Below the pieces are notes generated by a model, which made no database searches, had not been told where the DNA came from, and was given only the letters and a program-made list of their open reading frames with translations. Source: Nocardioides caldifontis (GTDB lineage Bacteria; Actinomycetota; Actinomycetes; Propionibacteriales; Nocardioidaceae). Taken from it: a DNA stretch of 64,000 nucleotides. This document shows, one piece after another, positions 24,787-33,993 of this stretch (its first letter is position 1; every line of letters begins with the position of its first letter). The DNA is taken from the NCBI RefSeq assembly GCF_008087345.1, contig NZ_ML701737.1, forward strand, positions 1-64,000, given 5' to 3'. The position numbers and the translations under genes are program-made.

Positions 24787-26073
24787 TTGATCGACGTGCT
24801 GTGGGGGCTGGGCGGCATGGCCGCCCTGCTGGCCATCGCGGTCGCGGTGTCGAGCCACCGGAAGGCGATCCGGCTCCGCACCGTCGTGGGAGCGCTCGCG
24901 CTGCAGGTCGGGTTCGGCGTCGCCGTCCTCCAGTGGTCGCTGGGGCGGCGCGCGCTGGAGGGCGCGTCGCGCGGCGTCCAGGCCGTCATCGACTCCTCCG
25001 GCGAAGGGATCTCGTTCCTCTTCGGCCCGGTGCTGCCGGAGGGCGACGAGGGCGTGATCTTCGCGCTTCAGGTGCTGCCGGTGATCATCTTCTTCGCCTC
25101 GTTGACCGCCGTGCTCTACCACTTCGGCGTGCTGCAGTGGGTCGTCAAGGGGCTCGGCGGCGCCCTCGGGCGGCTGCTCGGCACCGAGCACGCCGAATCC
25201 GTCAACGCCGCGGCCAACATCTTCCTCGGCCAGACCGAGGCACCGCTCGTCGTCCGCCCGTACATCGGCGGCCTCTCGCGCTCCGGCCTGTTCGCGGTGA
25301 TGGTCGGTGGCCTCTCGACGGTCGCCGGCTCGGTGCTCGTCGGCTACTCGCTGCTGGGCGCTCCGCTGGAGTACCTCATCGCCGCCAGCTTCATGGCCGC
25401 GCCGGGGGCCCTGCTGATGGCCAAGATCATCCTGCCCGAGGACGACGAGGAGGCCGTCGCCGCCGAGCGCGAGCGCGTCGAGGCGGCTGCGAGACGCCGC
25501 CGCGGGAAGGACAGCGGCGAGGACAGCGGGGATGACGTCGGGGAGGACGAGCAGGGCCACCGCAACGTCATCGACGCGGCCGCCGCCGGTGCCGCCGACG
25601 GGCTGCGGCTGGCCGCGACCATCGGAGCGATGCTGCTCGCCTTCATCTCCCTCATCGCGCTCGCCAACCTGGCGATCGGCGGCATCGGCGGGTGGTTCGG
25701 CAATGACGACCTCACCCTCGAGAAGATCCTCGGCTGGGTCTTCGCCCCTGTCATGACGATGATCGGCGTCCCCTGGGACGAGGCGGTCCAGGCCGGCAGC
25801 TACGTGGGTCAGAAGACCGTCATCAACGAGTTCGTCGCGTTCACGAACTTCGGCCCGGAGGTCGACACGCTCAGCGCCAAGACCGGCGCCATCGTCACCT
25901 TCGCGCTGACCGGGTTCGCCAACCTCGGCTCGCTCGGCATCCTGCTCGGCGGGCTCGGCGGCATCGCGCCCGAGCGGCGCGCGGAGATCGCCTCGCTGGG
26001 GCTCCGCGCGATCCTCGCCGCCACGCTGGCCAACCTGATGAGCGCGGCGATCGCCGGGATCGTGCTGGCGTGA
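24787..26073 (+). CDS. concentrative nucleoside transporter (NupC/CNT family)
   Basis: This 428-residue polytopic protein has CNT family motifs: RTVVGALALQVGFGVAVL, the conserved NIFLGQTEAPLVVRPYI, GLSTVAGSVLVGY, and TNFGPEVDTLSAKTGAIVTF near the C-terminus. A strongly charged loop of about 40 residues (about 219-260, acidic then Arg/Lys-rich) interrupts the middle. The start is the TTG at 24787, eight bases after GGGGAGG. It imports nucleosides by cation symport. A purine-nucleoside phosphorylase gene elsewhere in the window (60121) could use the imported substrate, but they are not linked. Confidence 0.92.
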   Translation: MIDVLWGLGGMAALLAIAVAVSSHRKAIRLRTVVGALALQVGFGVAVLQWSLGRRALEGASRGVQAVIDSSGEGISFLFGPVLPEGDEGVIFALQVLPVIIFFASLTAVLYHFGVLQWVVKGLGGALGRLLGTEHAESVNAAANIFLGQTEAPLVVRPYIGGLSRSGLFAVMVGGLSTVAGSVLVGYSLLGAPLEYLIAASFMAAPGALLMAKIILPEDDEEAVAAERERVEAAARRRRGKDSGEDSGDDVGEDEQGHRNVIDAAAAGAADGLRLAATIGAMLLAFISLIALANLAIGGIGGWFGNDDLTLEKILGWVFAPVMTMIGVPWDEAVQAGSYVGQKTVINEFVAFTNFGPEVDTLSAKTGAIVTFALTGFANLGSLGILLGGLGGIAPERRAEIASLGLRAILAATLANLMSAAIAGIVLA

Positions 26074-26086
26074 CGTGGACACCCTG

Positions 26087-26107
26087 ACCTGCGCGATGTG
26101 CGCAGGT
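26087..26107. promoter_or_regulatory. inverted repeat: terminator or operator candidate
   Basis: ACCTGCGC, a five-base spacer, then GCGCAGGT form a perfect 8-bp inverted repeat, 13 bp after the nucleoside transporter stop and 86 bp before the GntP start. A further TGCGCAG half-site lies about 30 bp downstream. It could terminate the transporter transcript or be an operator for the DeoR-type regulator at the end of the following operon. There is no T-run after it, which argues slightly against a terminator. Confidence 0.4.
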
Positions 26108-26193
26108 TACTCACCCGTAGCGCTTGCAATGCGCAGCGTGTCCGGGTGACGATCGAACGACCGCACCCTCGACCGGCTGACCCTGGAGACCCC

Positions 26194-27678
26194 ATGGACC
26201 TGCAACTGCTCCTGGCTCTCGTGCTCGGCATCAGCACGATCGTCGTCGTCGTGCTGTTCACCCGGCTCGACGCCTTCGTCGCACTCCTGCTCGCCTCGCT
26301 CGTGACCGGCTTCGTGGCCGGCGTACCCGCGCTCGACACGATCAACTCGATGACGACCGGGTTCGGCACCACGTTGGCCTCGATCGGCATCGTGATCGGG
26401 CTGGGGGTCGGGATCGGCAAGATCCTCGAGGTCTCCGGCGCCGCCGACACGCTCGCGCGGGCTTTCGTGAAGGCGCTGGGCCGGGGCCGCGAGCACTGGG
26501 CGATGGCCGGCACCGGCGCGGTCGTCTCCATCCCGGTCTTCTGCGACTCCGGCTACGTCATCATGAACCCGCTCGCCCGCTCGATCGCCCGACGGTTGCG
26601 GGGCCGCTACGTCACCCTCGCCCTGGCGCTCGGCTGCGGCATGACGGTCACCCACCACCTCGTCCCGCCGACTCCCGGACCACTCGGCGTGGCGGGGATC
26701 CTCGGCGCGGACCTCGGTGCGCTGGTCCTCGCCGGGCTGGCCTTCTCGATCGTCCTGCTCCCGGTCGTGGTGCTGTACGCCGCGTGGATCGGCCCCAAGC
26801 TCGAGCCCGAGCTCAACGAGGACGTCCGCGCCGCGGTCTACGAGGAAGTGGAGGCGACCAGCCGTGGCGGCGGCACCGCGACGGCGACGCGGACCACGGC
26901 GGGCGGCGACGACCACGACGAACCGGCCGAGCAGGACCCGGGCCACCGGCTCGGCGAGCCGCCGGCCGGTCAAGGGCCCCACCGGGTCGGCATCGGCCTC
27001 GCCTCGCTCCCGCTGGTCGCGCCGCTGCTCCTGATCGTCGCGAACACCGTGGCGACCGCGATCGACCGGAACGCCCAGGGCGTCCTCTCCCCCGACGACG
27101 AGTACACCCCGTCCGGCATCGCCCAGGTGCTCGCCTTCGTCGGCCACCCGGTGGTCGCCCTCACCATCGGGATCGTCCTCGCCGTCTACCTGCTCCTGCC
27201 CCGCTGGTCGCCGCGGAAGCAGGTCCACCACTGGCTCGCCGAGGCCGCGGCCTCCGCGGGGCTGATCATCCTCATCACCGGTGCCGGCGGTGCTCTCGGC
27301 CAGGTCCTCCGCGACTCCGGCGTGGGCGACGAGCTGGCCGAGGCGATCTCGTCCCTCAGCCTGCCCGGCGTGCTGGTGCCGTTCCTCGTCGCGAGCCTCG
27401 TCCGGCTGGCGCAGGGCTCGGGCACCGTCGCGATGATCACGGCCGCGTCGGTCACCGCACCGCTGGTCGACGGGCTCGGCCTCTCGGCCCTGCTCGCCGC
27501 GCTCGCCTGCTGCGCGGGCTCGATGGTGTTCAGCTACTTCAACGACTCGTACTTCTGGGTCGTCACCCGCTTCGCCGGCCTGGACGGTGTCTCCGCGCTC
27601 CGCGGCTGGTCCGGGATCACGACGGCGGTCTGGATCGCCTCGCTGCCCCTGCTGCTCGTCGCCAGCCTGTTCCTCTGA
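26194..27678 (+). CDS. GntP-family gluconate/acid-sugar permease
   Basis: This 494-residue membrane protein has about 12 hydrophobic segments. GntP-type motifs include GLGVGIGKILEVSGAADTLA, FCDSGYVIMNPLARSIARRL, THHLVPPTPGPLGVAGILGA and GSGTVAMITAASVTAPL. A hydrophilic, His/Asp/Glu-rich loop (about residues 215-265) connects the halves. The ATG at 26194 opens the operon; the next gene starts inside its stop codon (TGATG). Given the kinase and PdxA2 genes that follow, the substrate is probably a four-carbon sugar acid such as D-threonate or erythronate rather than gluconate. Confidence 0.92.
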   Translation: MDLQLLLALVLGISTIVVVVLFTRLDAFVALLLASLVTGFVAGVPALDTINSMTTGFGTTLASIGIVIGLGVGIGKILEVSGAADTLARAFVKALGRGREHWAMAGTGAVVSIPVFCDSGYVIMNPLARSIARRLRGRYVTLALALGCGMTVTHHLVPPTPGPLGVAGILGADLGALVLAGLAFSIVLLPVVVLYAAWIGPKLEPELNEDVRAAVYEEVEATSRGGGTATATRTTAGGDDHDEPAEQDPGHRLGEPPAGQGPHRVGIGLASLPLVAPLLLIVANTVATAIDRNAQGVLSPDDEYTPSGIAQVLAFVGHPVVALTIGIVLAVYLLLPRWSPRKQVHHWLAEAAASAGLIILITGAGGALGQVLRDSGVGDELAEAISSLSLPGVLVPFLVASLVRLAQGSGTVAMITAASVTAPLVDGLGLSALLAALACCAGSMVFSYFNDSYFWVVTRFAGLDGVSALRGWSGITTAVWIASLPLLLVASLFL

Positions 27679-29003
27679 TGGCGGAGGTGCTCGTCGTCGC
27701 CGACGACCTGACCGGTGCGAACGCCGCTGCGGCCGGGTTCGCCCGGGCCGGGCTCCGCGCCGCGACGGCGAGCGCCGCCGACCGTGCCGGGCTGGTGGCG
27801 GAGATGGTCGCCCGCTTCGACGTGGTCGTGGCCACCACCGACAGCCGGCACGCCGACGGGGCCACCGCCGCCGAGCGCGTCGCCGCCGTCGTACGCGCGG
27901 GGTGGCCGGCCCGCCTCGTCTGCAACCGCATCGACACCACCCTGCGTGGCAACGTCGGCGCCACCACCCGGGCGCTCCTCGACGAGGTGGCCGGGCTGAG
28001 CGGCTCGCGCGTCGTCGTCCTCTGTGCCCCGGCCCACCCCGCCGCGGACCGGCACACCATCGGCGGCACCCAGCTGCTTCGGGGCCAGCGGCTCGAGGAG
28101 ACCGAGGTCGCCCACGACGCCCGAACGCCGATGCGCACCTCGGACGTCGCCGCGATCATCCGGCAGCAGGCCGACCTCGCCGTGGCCGGGATCCCGATGT
28201 CCGCGGTGACCGCGACGCCGGACGAGCTCGTCGCGACGATCCGCGCCGCGCTCGAGGAGGGAGCGGAGGTGCTCGTCGCGGACGCCACGACCGAGGCGCA
28301 CCTCGAGCGCGCCTCCACGGCCGCGGTCGCCGCGGCGGAGGGGCTGGACCTGGTGTGGGTCACCAGCGACCCCGGCCCGGCGTCCGTCGCGATGGCGCGC
28401 GCCCTCGGCCTCGAGCCCCGCAGCCAGGGCGCTCCGCTGCTCGCCGTCTCCGGCTCGGCCACCGAGCTGACCCGCACCCAGCTGCAGCAGCTCGCGACCG
28501 AGCGCGGCGCCCACCTGCACCGCGCGCCGACCTGCGGGGACTCCCCCGTCCCCGACACCGACGCGACGGCACGGCTCCTCGACTCGGCGTTCTCCGACGC
28601 CGACCCCGACGACGTGCTCGTCGTCGCCACCGTCCTCACCGAGTCCGACCTGCACCCGGTCACGCCCACGCAGGCGGAGGAGATCCCGCGGGCCCTCGCA
28701 CGCGCCGTACGCAGGACGCTCGAGGTGCACCGTGTCGACGGACTCTTCACGACCGGCGGCGACGTGACCGCAGCGGTCCTCCACGAGCTCGGCTCGCACG
28801 GGCTCGAGGTGTCCGACGAGGTCGTGCCGCTCGCCGTCGCCGGTAGCGTCGTCGGCGGCCCCTGGGACGGCCTCCAGATCGTCACCAAGGGCGGCCTCGT
28901 CGGCGACGCCGGCACGACGGTCGCCTGCCTCGACCAGCTGCGCACCAACGCCGACGTGCACCGCCGGCAGGTCACCTCCGCGCAGTCCCGCACGCCGTAC
29001 TGA
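27678..29003 (+). CDS. four-carbon acid sugar kinase (DUF1537 family)
   Basis: This 441-residue two-domain kinase has the N-terminal substrate domain starting VLVVADDLTGANAAAAGFAR and RIDTTLRGNVGA. The C-terminal ATP domain contains LLAVSGSATELTRTQLQQL and, near its end, FTTGGDVTAAVL and VTKGGLVGD. These are the signatures of the OtnK/DtnK group that phosphorylates D-threonate, D-erythronate or 3-oxo-tetronates. The start overlaps the GntP stop by one base. In the known D-threonate pathway its product is the substrate of PdxA2, which is the next gene. Confidence 0.92.
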   Translation: MAEVLVVADDLTGANAAAAGFARAGLRAATASAADRAGLVAEMVARFDVVVATTDSRHADGATAAERVAAVVRAGWPARLVCNRIDTTLRGNVGATTRALLDEVAGLSGSRVVVLCAPAHPAADRHTIGGTQLLRGQRLEETEVAHDARTPMRTSDVAAIIRQQADLAVAGIPMSAVTATPDELVATIRAALEEGAEVLVADATTEAHLERASTAAVAAAEGLDLVWVTSDPGPASVAMARALGLEPRSQGAPLLAVSGSATELTRTQLQQLATERGAHLHRAPTCGDSPVPDTDATARLLDSAFSDADPDDVLVVATVLTESDLHPVTPTQAEEIPRALARAVRRTLEVHRVDGLFTTGGDVTAAVLHELGSHGLEVSDEVVPLAVAGSVVGGPWDGLQIVTKGGLVGDAGTTVACLDQLRTNADVHRRQVTSAQSRTPY

Positions 29004-29035
29004 TCCCCCCACCCCCACAGGAGAGAAGAGCACCC

Positions 29036-30076
29036 ATGACCCGCCACGTCCTCGCCCTCACCCTCGGAGACCCCGTGGGCATCGGCCCCGAGATCACCGC
29101 GAAGACCCTGGCCGAGACCGCCGGCGCGCAGGGCCACCACGGCATCGCCGTCGGCGACCCGGTCGCTCTCCGCGCGGGCGCCCGGGCGATGGGGCTCGAC
29201 GTCGAGGTGCGGGTCGTCGACGCCTTCGACGTGGAGCCGGCCGGCCCCGGGTTCATCGACGTCTACGACACCGGCGTCCTCGGCGACGGCATGCCCGCGT
29301 GGGGCAAGGTCGACGAGCGCGCCGGCCGGGCCGCGATCGCTTCCATCGAGGTGGCGACGCAGGCCGCGATGGAGCGCCGCGTGGCCGGCGTCGTCACCGG
29401 CCCGATCAACAAGGAGGCGATCTGGGCCGCCGGCTCGAAGCACCTCGGCCACACCGAGATGCTCGGCGAGCTCACCGGCGTGACGCAGCAGGACACGATG
29501 TTCGTCGTCCGCAACGACGACGCCGGTGGCCACCACCTGCGGATCTTCTTCACGACCCGCCACGTCTCGCTGCGCAAGGCGCTGGACCAGCTCACCAAGG
29601 ACCGCATCCTTGCCTCGATCCGCAAGGCACACACGGCTCTCGAGGTCTTCGGCGTGGAGAAGCCGCGGCTCGCAGTGGCGGCGCTCAACCCGCACGGCGG
29701 CGAGAACGGCGCCTTCGGCGACGAGGAGATCGAGCACATCGGGCCGGCCTGCGACGCCGCGCGGGCCGAGGGGCTCGACGTGCACGGCCCGATCCCGGCC
29801 GACTCGGTCTTCCACCAGGGGCTGGTGGGCCGCTTCGACGGCGTGCTCTCGCAGTTCCACGACCAGGGCCACATCCCTGCGAAGACGTTCGACTTCGACG
29901 GGACGATCTCGGTCACCGTCGGCCTGCCGATCCTGCGCACCTCGGTGGACCACGGCACCGCGTTCGACATCGCGGGGAGCGGCAAGGCGGGCCACGGCAC
30001 GATGCTGTCCGCCTACCTCGCCGCGGTCGACTACGCGCCGTTCGTCGACAACATCCGGAAGACCTACGGCTCCTGA
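29036..30076 (+). CDS. pdxA2: PdxA-family 4-phospho-D-threonate/erythronate dehydrogenase (PdxA2)
   Basis: This 346-residue NAD-dependent oxidative decarboxylase begins LALTLGDPVGIGPEIT, with VTGPINKEAIWAAG and HTEMLGELTG in the middle. The metal/His-rich AALNPHGGENGAFGDEE, YD-equivalent FDGVLSQFHDQGHIPAK and TSVDHGTAFDIAG follow. All PdxA family active-site histidines are present. Placed after a DUF1537 kinase and a GntP permease, it is the PdxA2 paralogue that converts the phosphorylated tetronate to dihydroxyacetone phosphate and CO2, not the vitamin B6 enzyme. It has a GGAGAGAAGAG ribosome-binding site. Confidence 0.9.
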   Translation: MTRHVLALTLGDPVGIGPEITAKTLAETAGAQGHHGIAVGDPVALRAGARAMGLDVEVRVVDAFDVEPAGPGFIDVYDTGVLGDGMPAWGKVDERAGRAAIASIEVATQAAMERRVAGVVTGPINKEAIWAAGSKHLGHTEMLGELTGVTQQDTMFVVRNDDAGGHHLRIFFTTRHVSLRKALDQLTKDRILASIRKAHTALEVFGVEKPRLAVAALNPHGGENGAFGDEEIEHIGPACDAARAEGLDVHGPIPADSVFHQGLVGRFDGVLSQFHDQGHIPAKTFDFDGTISVTVGLPILRTSVDHGTAFDIAGSGKAGHGTMLSAYLAAVDYAPFVDNIRKTYGS

Positions 30077-30091
30077 CCGAGGACGCGTGAG

Positions 30092-30880
30092 GTGACGAGC
30101 AGCAGCGTGCGGCGGGCGACCCGACAGCGGCGCGACGCCCTGGTGTCGCTGGTCGAGCACGGCGTGGACGCGGTGGCCACGCTGTCCGCGGAGGTCGGGG
30201 TCTCGCCCTCGACGGTGAGGAGGGACCTGGCGTGGCTCGCGCGCGAGGGGCGCATCGCCAGGACGTACGGCGGTGCGCTGGCTCGCGAGCGGTTCCACGA
30301 GCGGTCGTTCACCGAGAGCGAGCGGCTCCACCAGGCGGCGAAGAAGCGGATCGCCGAGGTCGCCGTCGACCTGGTGCCCGATGCGGCGACGGTGTTCCTC
30401 GACGCCGGCACCACGTGCCTTGCCCTCGCCCGGCTGCTCGCGACCCGTGGTCCGCGGACCGTGTTCACCCGCGGGCTGGAGGCAGCCGCCCTGCTGGCCA
30501 AGGCGCCCGACGTCGAGGTGGTGCTGCTCGGCGGCCGCGTCCAACCGTTGAGCCACGGGCTCGTCGGGCCGCTGGCCGCCCTGGCCCTGGACCGGCTGGC
30601 GGTCGACGTCGCGTTCCTCGGCGCCGACGCCGTCGACCCGGCCCGCGGGATCGGCGAGCCGACCCACGACGAGACCGCGGTGAAGGAGCGGGCGGCGGCG
30701 GTCGCCGCCCGGGTCGTGCTCCTCGCGGACTCCTCCAAGCTGAGTGCGGCGCCCGTCCCCGCGTGGCTGCCGATCGACCCGTCGTGGACCCTCGTCACCG
30801 ACCCGGGTGCGGACGAGGAGGCACTGTCGGCGTTCGCGTCGTACGGCGTCCGGGTGCTCAGTCCCGAGGGCGGGTCCTGA
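30092..30880 (+). CDS. DeoR/GlpR-family transcriptional regulator
   Basis: This 262-residue protein has an N-terminal helix-turn-helix (VATLSAEVGVSPSTVRRDLA, then EGRIARTYGGA) and the DeoR sugar-phosphate-binding domain (FLDAGTTCLALARLL, VFLGADAVDPARGI, VLLADSSKL). It starts at a GTG 15 bp after the PdxA2 stop and is the last gene of the operon. It probably represses the operon until a phosphorylated pathway intermediate binds. Its last 23 bp overlap the convergent SRPBCC gene. Confidence 0.92.
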   Translation: MTSSSVRRATRQRRDALVSLVEHGVDAVATLSAEVGVSPSTVRRDLAWLAREGRIARTYGGALARERFHERSFTESERLHQAAKKRIAEVAVDLVPDAATVFLDAGTTCLALARLLATRGPRTVFTRGLEAAALLAKAPDVEVVLLGGRVQPLSHGLVGPLAALALDRLAVDVAFLGADAVDPARGIGEPTHDETAVKERAAAVAARVVLLADSSKLSAAPVPAWLPIDPSWTLVTDPGADEEALSAFASYGVRVLSPEGGS

Positions 30881-31367
30881 CGGGAGGGACCTGGTCGTCA
30901 GGACCGGAGTCGGGCTCACAGGACCGCGCGAAGCCGTCCAACGCCTTCACCCACGTGCGCGCGATCATCCGGCGCACCGGCCGGCTCTCGAGCAGCCTCA
31001 GCAGGATCCGCTCCCAGCGCCGCGTGACGCCGGTGTGCGTCCAGTAGGCGTGCACCCGGCTGCCGCCGCCGTCGAGCGGGGAGATCCGGAACTCGCCGAT
31101 CCCTCCGCCGCCCCAGCTGCCCTCCACCACGACCGTCCGGACCACCGACGGGTCCGACCAGTCGTAGCGGGACACGACCCAGAACGGCGAGCCGGCGGTG
31201 TTCTCGCGCGCCACGGCCCAGGTGTCGCCGACCTCCCGCACCTCGTACCCCTTCGGGTCGAGCGTGCGGCTCCAGATCCGGGTGCGGCGGTCGGTGAAGT
31301 CGGTCAGGGCCTCGCGCACCTGCGCCGGCGACGCCTGGGTGGTCACCTCGAAGCGCACGGCACTCAC
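30858..31367 (-). CDS. SRPBCC-fold (polyketide cyclase/START-like) protein
   Basis: This 169-residue protein begins VSAVRFEVTTQASPAQVREA and continues with alternating strands, ending in a long helix (MIARTWVKALDGFARS). This is the layout of SRPBCC ligand-binding proteins. The GTG at 31367 overlaps the stop of the upstream cupin gene (GTGA). The last 20 residues are Pro/Asp-rich. The ligand is unknown. It is probably co-expressed with the cupin protein. Confidence 0.75.
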   Translation of the reverse strand: MSAVRFEVTTQASPAQVREALTDFTDRRTRIWSRTLDPKGYEVREVGDTWAVARENTAGSPFWVVSRYDWSDPSVVRTVVVEGSWGGGGIGEFRISPLDGGGSRVHAYWTHTGVTRRWERILLRLLESRPVRRMIARTWVKALDGFARSCEPDSGPDDQVPPVRTRPRD

Positions 31368-31852
31368 CCGCCTGCGAGCCGCACGCCGTGGCGTGCGGTG
31401 ACGTCGAGGATCGCCTCGATGGACTCCTCGGCGGGTCGGTCGGTGGGCACGGCGCCCGCGAAGTCGGCGAAGAACCGGCCGGCCCGGTCGCCGGTGGTGA
31501 CCCCTACGATCCGGGCCGTGTCCCCGAGCACCTCGAAGCCGGCCGGCGTCCCCGCGGGGAACACGACGACACCGCCGGGCTCCACGTCGTACGTCGTGCC
31601 GCCGACCAGGGCGGTGATCCGGCCCTCGACCAGGTAGAGCACGGCGCTCCACGGCGAGACGTGCGGAGGAGCCATGGGTCGGGCGGGCGCGATCACCTCG
31701 AACATCTCGAAGGCGCCCTCGGCGTCGCGGACCGCGGCCTTCGCGACGTGGTCGCCGTCGATCATCCGGTAGGTCGGTCCTTCCCCGGACGCGAGGTGGA
31801 TTGCGCTGGCGCTGGCGCTGGTGGTGGTGGGCTGCGGGTCGAATGTCGTCAT
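31364..31852 (-). CDS. cupin domain-containing protein
   Basis: This 162-residue protein has a Ser/Thr/Ala-rich N-terminus of about 20 residues and a cupin fold. Motif 1 is around APPHVSPWSAVLYLVEGRIT and motif 2 is GGVVVFPAGTPAGFEVLG. A C-terminal helical part (FFADFAGAVPTDRPAEES) resembles quercetin-2,3-dioxygenase-like cupins. It is translationally coupled to the SRPBCC protein downstream and divergent from the histidine kinase gene. Function is unknown. Confidence 0.8.
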   Translation of the reverse strand: MTTFDPQPTTTSASASAIHLASGEGPTYRMIDGDHVAKAAVRDAEGAFEMFEVIAPARPMAPPHVSPWSAVLYLVEGRITALVGGTTYDVEPGGVVVFPAGTPAGFEVLGDTARIVGVTTGDRAGRFFADFAGAVPTDRPAEESIEAILDVTARHGVRLAGG

Positions 31853-31959
31853 GGGGCCACGGTCCGCCGCTCCGGCGGCCGCCGCATCCGGGCGGTCCCG
31901 CGAGAAGAGGGAGGGTCTGCCCTGGTCCGCGGATGGCCCTGCCGTGCCACGCTGTCCCC

Positions 31960-33993
31960 ATGTGGCCGGCGGTCACTGCCCAGCGGACGGGGTACGACGA
32001 CGCGCCCTCGCTCGCGCGTGAGGCGCTGGTCGGCACGCTGGGAGTCCTCGTCCTCGGGCTCGTCGGGTACGGCGCCACGCTGGGGTTCCACCTCGGCAAC
32101 CTGCACAACGGGCTGCTCGCGCTGACCTTCGCGGGCGTGGGGCTCTACGTGCTGCGGGCGCGGCCGGGCCACCCGGTCGGCCAGCTCTTCGTCTACCTGG
32201 GCGTGGCGGGTGCGGTGATGTACTTCGGCCGCCAGTACGCCCTCTCCTCCCTCGCGCTTCCCGGGGCCGAGTGGCTGGCATGGACCTCGATCTGGCTCGT
32301 GCCGGTGGAGATGGCGGCGGCGGGCGTGGCGGTGATGGTCTTCCCGACCGGCGTGCACCTGTCGCACCGGTGGCGCGCCGCGTCGTACGTCATGGTCGCG
32401 GTGGCGGCGCTGCTCGCGACCATGTCCGCCCTCTGGCCGATCGAGGACGACTGGCGCGACAGCCGGCTCAGCTTCCCGTTCCGGCTCGACGGCGTGGAGA
32501 CCGCGCAGTCGGTGGGTGGCCCGCTGATGATCGGCGGCTACACGGCCTTCCAGCTGCTGTGGGCGGCTGCGGTGGTCACCCGGTCGCGCCGGGCCGGTGG
32601 CGACGAGGCACGCCAGCTGCGCTGGGTGGTCTACGCCGTGGCGGTGTCGCTGGTGCTGCTGAGCGCCGGCCAGCTCGTCGCCGGCACGCCGGTCGTCGGG
32701 CTGCTCGCACTGCCGCTGGTGCCGCTGGCCGCAGGGGTCGCGATCGTGCGGTACCGGCTCTACGACATCGACCCGGTGATCAACAGGACCCTGGTCGTCG
32801 GTGTCCTGGTGCTGCTGGTCTTCGCCGGCTACGTCGCAGTCGTGATCGGCGTCGGCGCGCTGCTGCCGATCGAGGAGCCGTTGCTCGCGCTCGCGGCCAC
32901 GGCGACGGTCGCCGTCGCCTTCGAACCGGTACGCCGTCGCGCGCAGGCGTTCGCCGACCGGCTGGTGTACGGCGACCGGCCCACGCCGTACCAGACCCTG
33001 TCCCGGCTCTCGGCCCAGCTGAGCCACAACGACGCCGAGCTGCTCGACGGCCTGGCCGCGACCATCGCCGGCGGGGTGGGCGCGTCCTCGGTGGTGATCT
33101 GGGTCGGCGACCCCGAGCGCATGGAGCGGGTCGCCGGCTGGCCGACCACGTCAGAGGTGGAGACCTCGTCTCTGGCCGGGCTCGCGGGCTCCCGCGACCT
33201 GGTGCGAGCGCTGCACCACGACGGCCAGGTGCGTGGGGCGCTGGTGCTCCGCTGGCCTCCCGGCACCTCTCTCGCACGCGCCGAGGCACAGCTCCTCGCC
33301 GACCTGGCAGCCCAAGCAGGGTTGGTGATCGACCACCGCGCCCGGCTCCAGCAGGTCGCCCGGCAGGCCGCGGAGCTGCAGGCCGCGGCCCGGCGCATCG
33401 TCGCTGCCGAGTCGCTCGCCCGTCGGAGGATCGAGCGCGACCTGCACGACGGCGCCCAGCAACGGCTGGTGTCGCTCGGGATGGAGCTCGGCGCGCTGGT
33501 CGAGCGCGCTGCGGTGGCCGGCGACGGTGACCTGGTGCGCCGGGCCGAGGAAGCACGGCGCCACCTGCTCGACGCGACCGCGGAGCTGCGGGAGATGGCG
33601 CGCGGGATCCACCCGGCCGCGCTCACCCAGGACGGGCTGGAGGCGGCCCTGGGAACCCTCGCCGACCGGTCGCCGGTGCCGGTGCGGCTGCACGTCGAGC
33701 TGGGCCGCCGGCTGCCCTCCGAGGTGGAGGCGACCGCCTACTTCGTGGTCAGCGAGGCGTTGACCAACGCGGCGCGGCACGCCGACGCGGAGGTCGTCGA
33801 CGTCGTCGTGGCGCTGCGCCCCGGCCGCCTCGCGGTCGAGGTGCGGGACGACGGCGTCGGCGGTGCGGACGCGAGCGGGGGCAGCGGGTTGCAGGGGCTG
33901 GCCGACCGGCTGTCGGCGCTGGGCGCACGGCTCGAGGTCGAGAGCCCGCCGGCGCGCGGGACCGTGGTGAGGACGGCGCTGCCGTGCGGGTGA
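31960..33993 (+). CDS. NarL-type sensor histidine kinase with multi-pass membrane sensor
   Basis: This 677-residue protein has about eight hydrophobic helices in the first 310 residues, then a GAF-like region (about 345-470). The HisKA_3 dimerisation helix is RRRIERDLHDGAQQRL with the phosphorylated His496, followed by the HATPase domain with N-box EALTNAARHADA and G-boxes DDGVGG and GSGLQGL. The ATG at 31960 is taken as the start; the frame is open upstream to 31801. It overlaps the response regulator start by 10 bp. The signal is unknown; the membrane part has no recognised sensor domain. Confidence 0.9.
   Translation: MWPAVTAQRTGYDDAPSLAREALVGTLGVLVLGLVGYGATLGFHLGNLHNGLLALTFAGVGLYVLRARPGHPVGQLFVYLGVAGAVMYFGRQYALSSLALPGAEWLAWTSIWLVPVEMAAAGVAVMVFPTGVHLSHRWRAASYVMVAVAALLATMSALWPIEDDWRDSRLSFPFRLDGVETAQSVGGPLMIGGYTAFQLLWAAAVVTRSRRAGGDEARQLRWVVYAVAVSLVLLSAGQLVAGTPVVGLLALPLVPLAAGVAIVRYRLYDIDPVINRTLVVGVLVLLVFAGYVAVVIGVGALLPIEEPLLALAATATVAVAFEPVRRRAQAFADRLVYGDRPTPYQTLSRLSAQLSHNDAELLDGLAATIAGGVGASSVVIWVGDPERMERVAGWPTTSEVETSSLAGLAGSRDLVRALHHDGQVRGALVLRWPPGTSLARAEAQLLADLAAQAGLVIDHRARLQQVARQAAELQAAARRIVAAESLARRRIERDLHDGAQQRLVSLGMELGALVERAAVAGDGDLVRRAEEARRHLLDATAELREMARGIHPAALTQDGLEAALGTLADRSPVPVRLHVELGRRLPSEVEATAYFVVSEALTNAARHADAEVVDVVVALRPGRLAVEVRDDGVGGADASGGSGLQGLADRLSALGARLEVESPPARGTVVRTALPCG

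Noticed and set aside
27617-30919. Minus-strand open frame of about 1100 codons opposite the tetronate operon
   Set aside because: It spans three recognised plus-strand genes and their junctions and its product is Arg/Gly/Val-rich without motifs: an antisense shadow.
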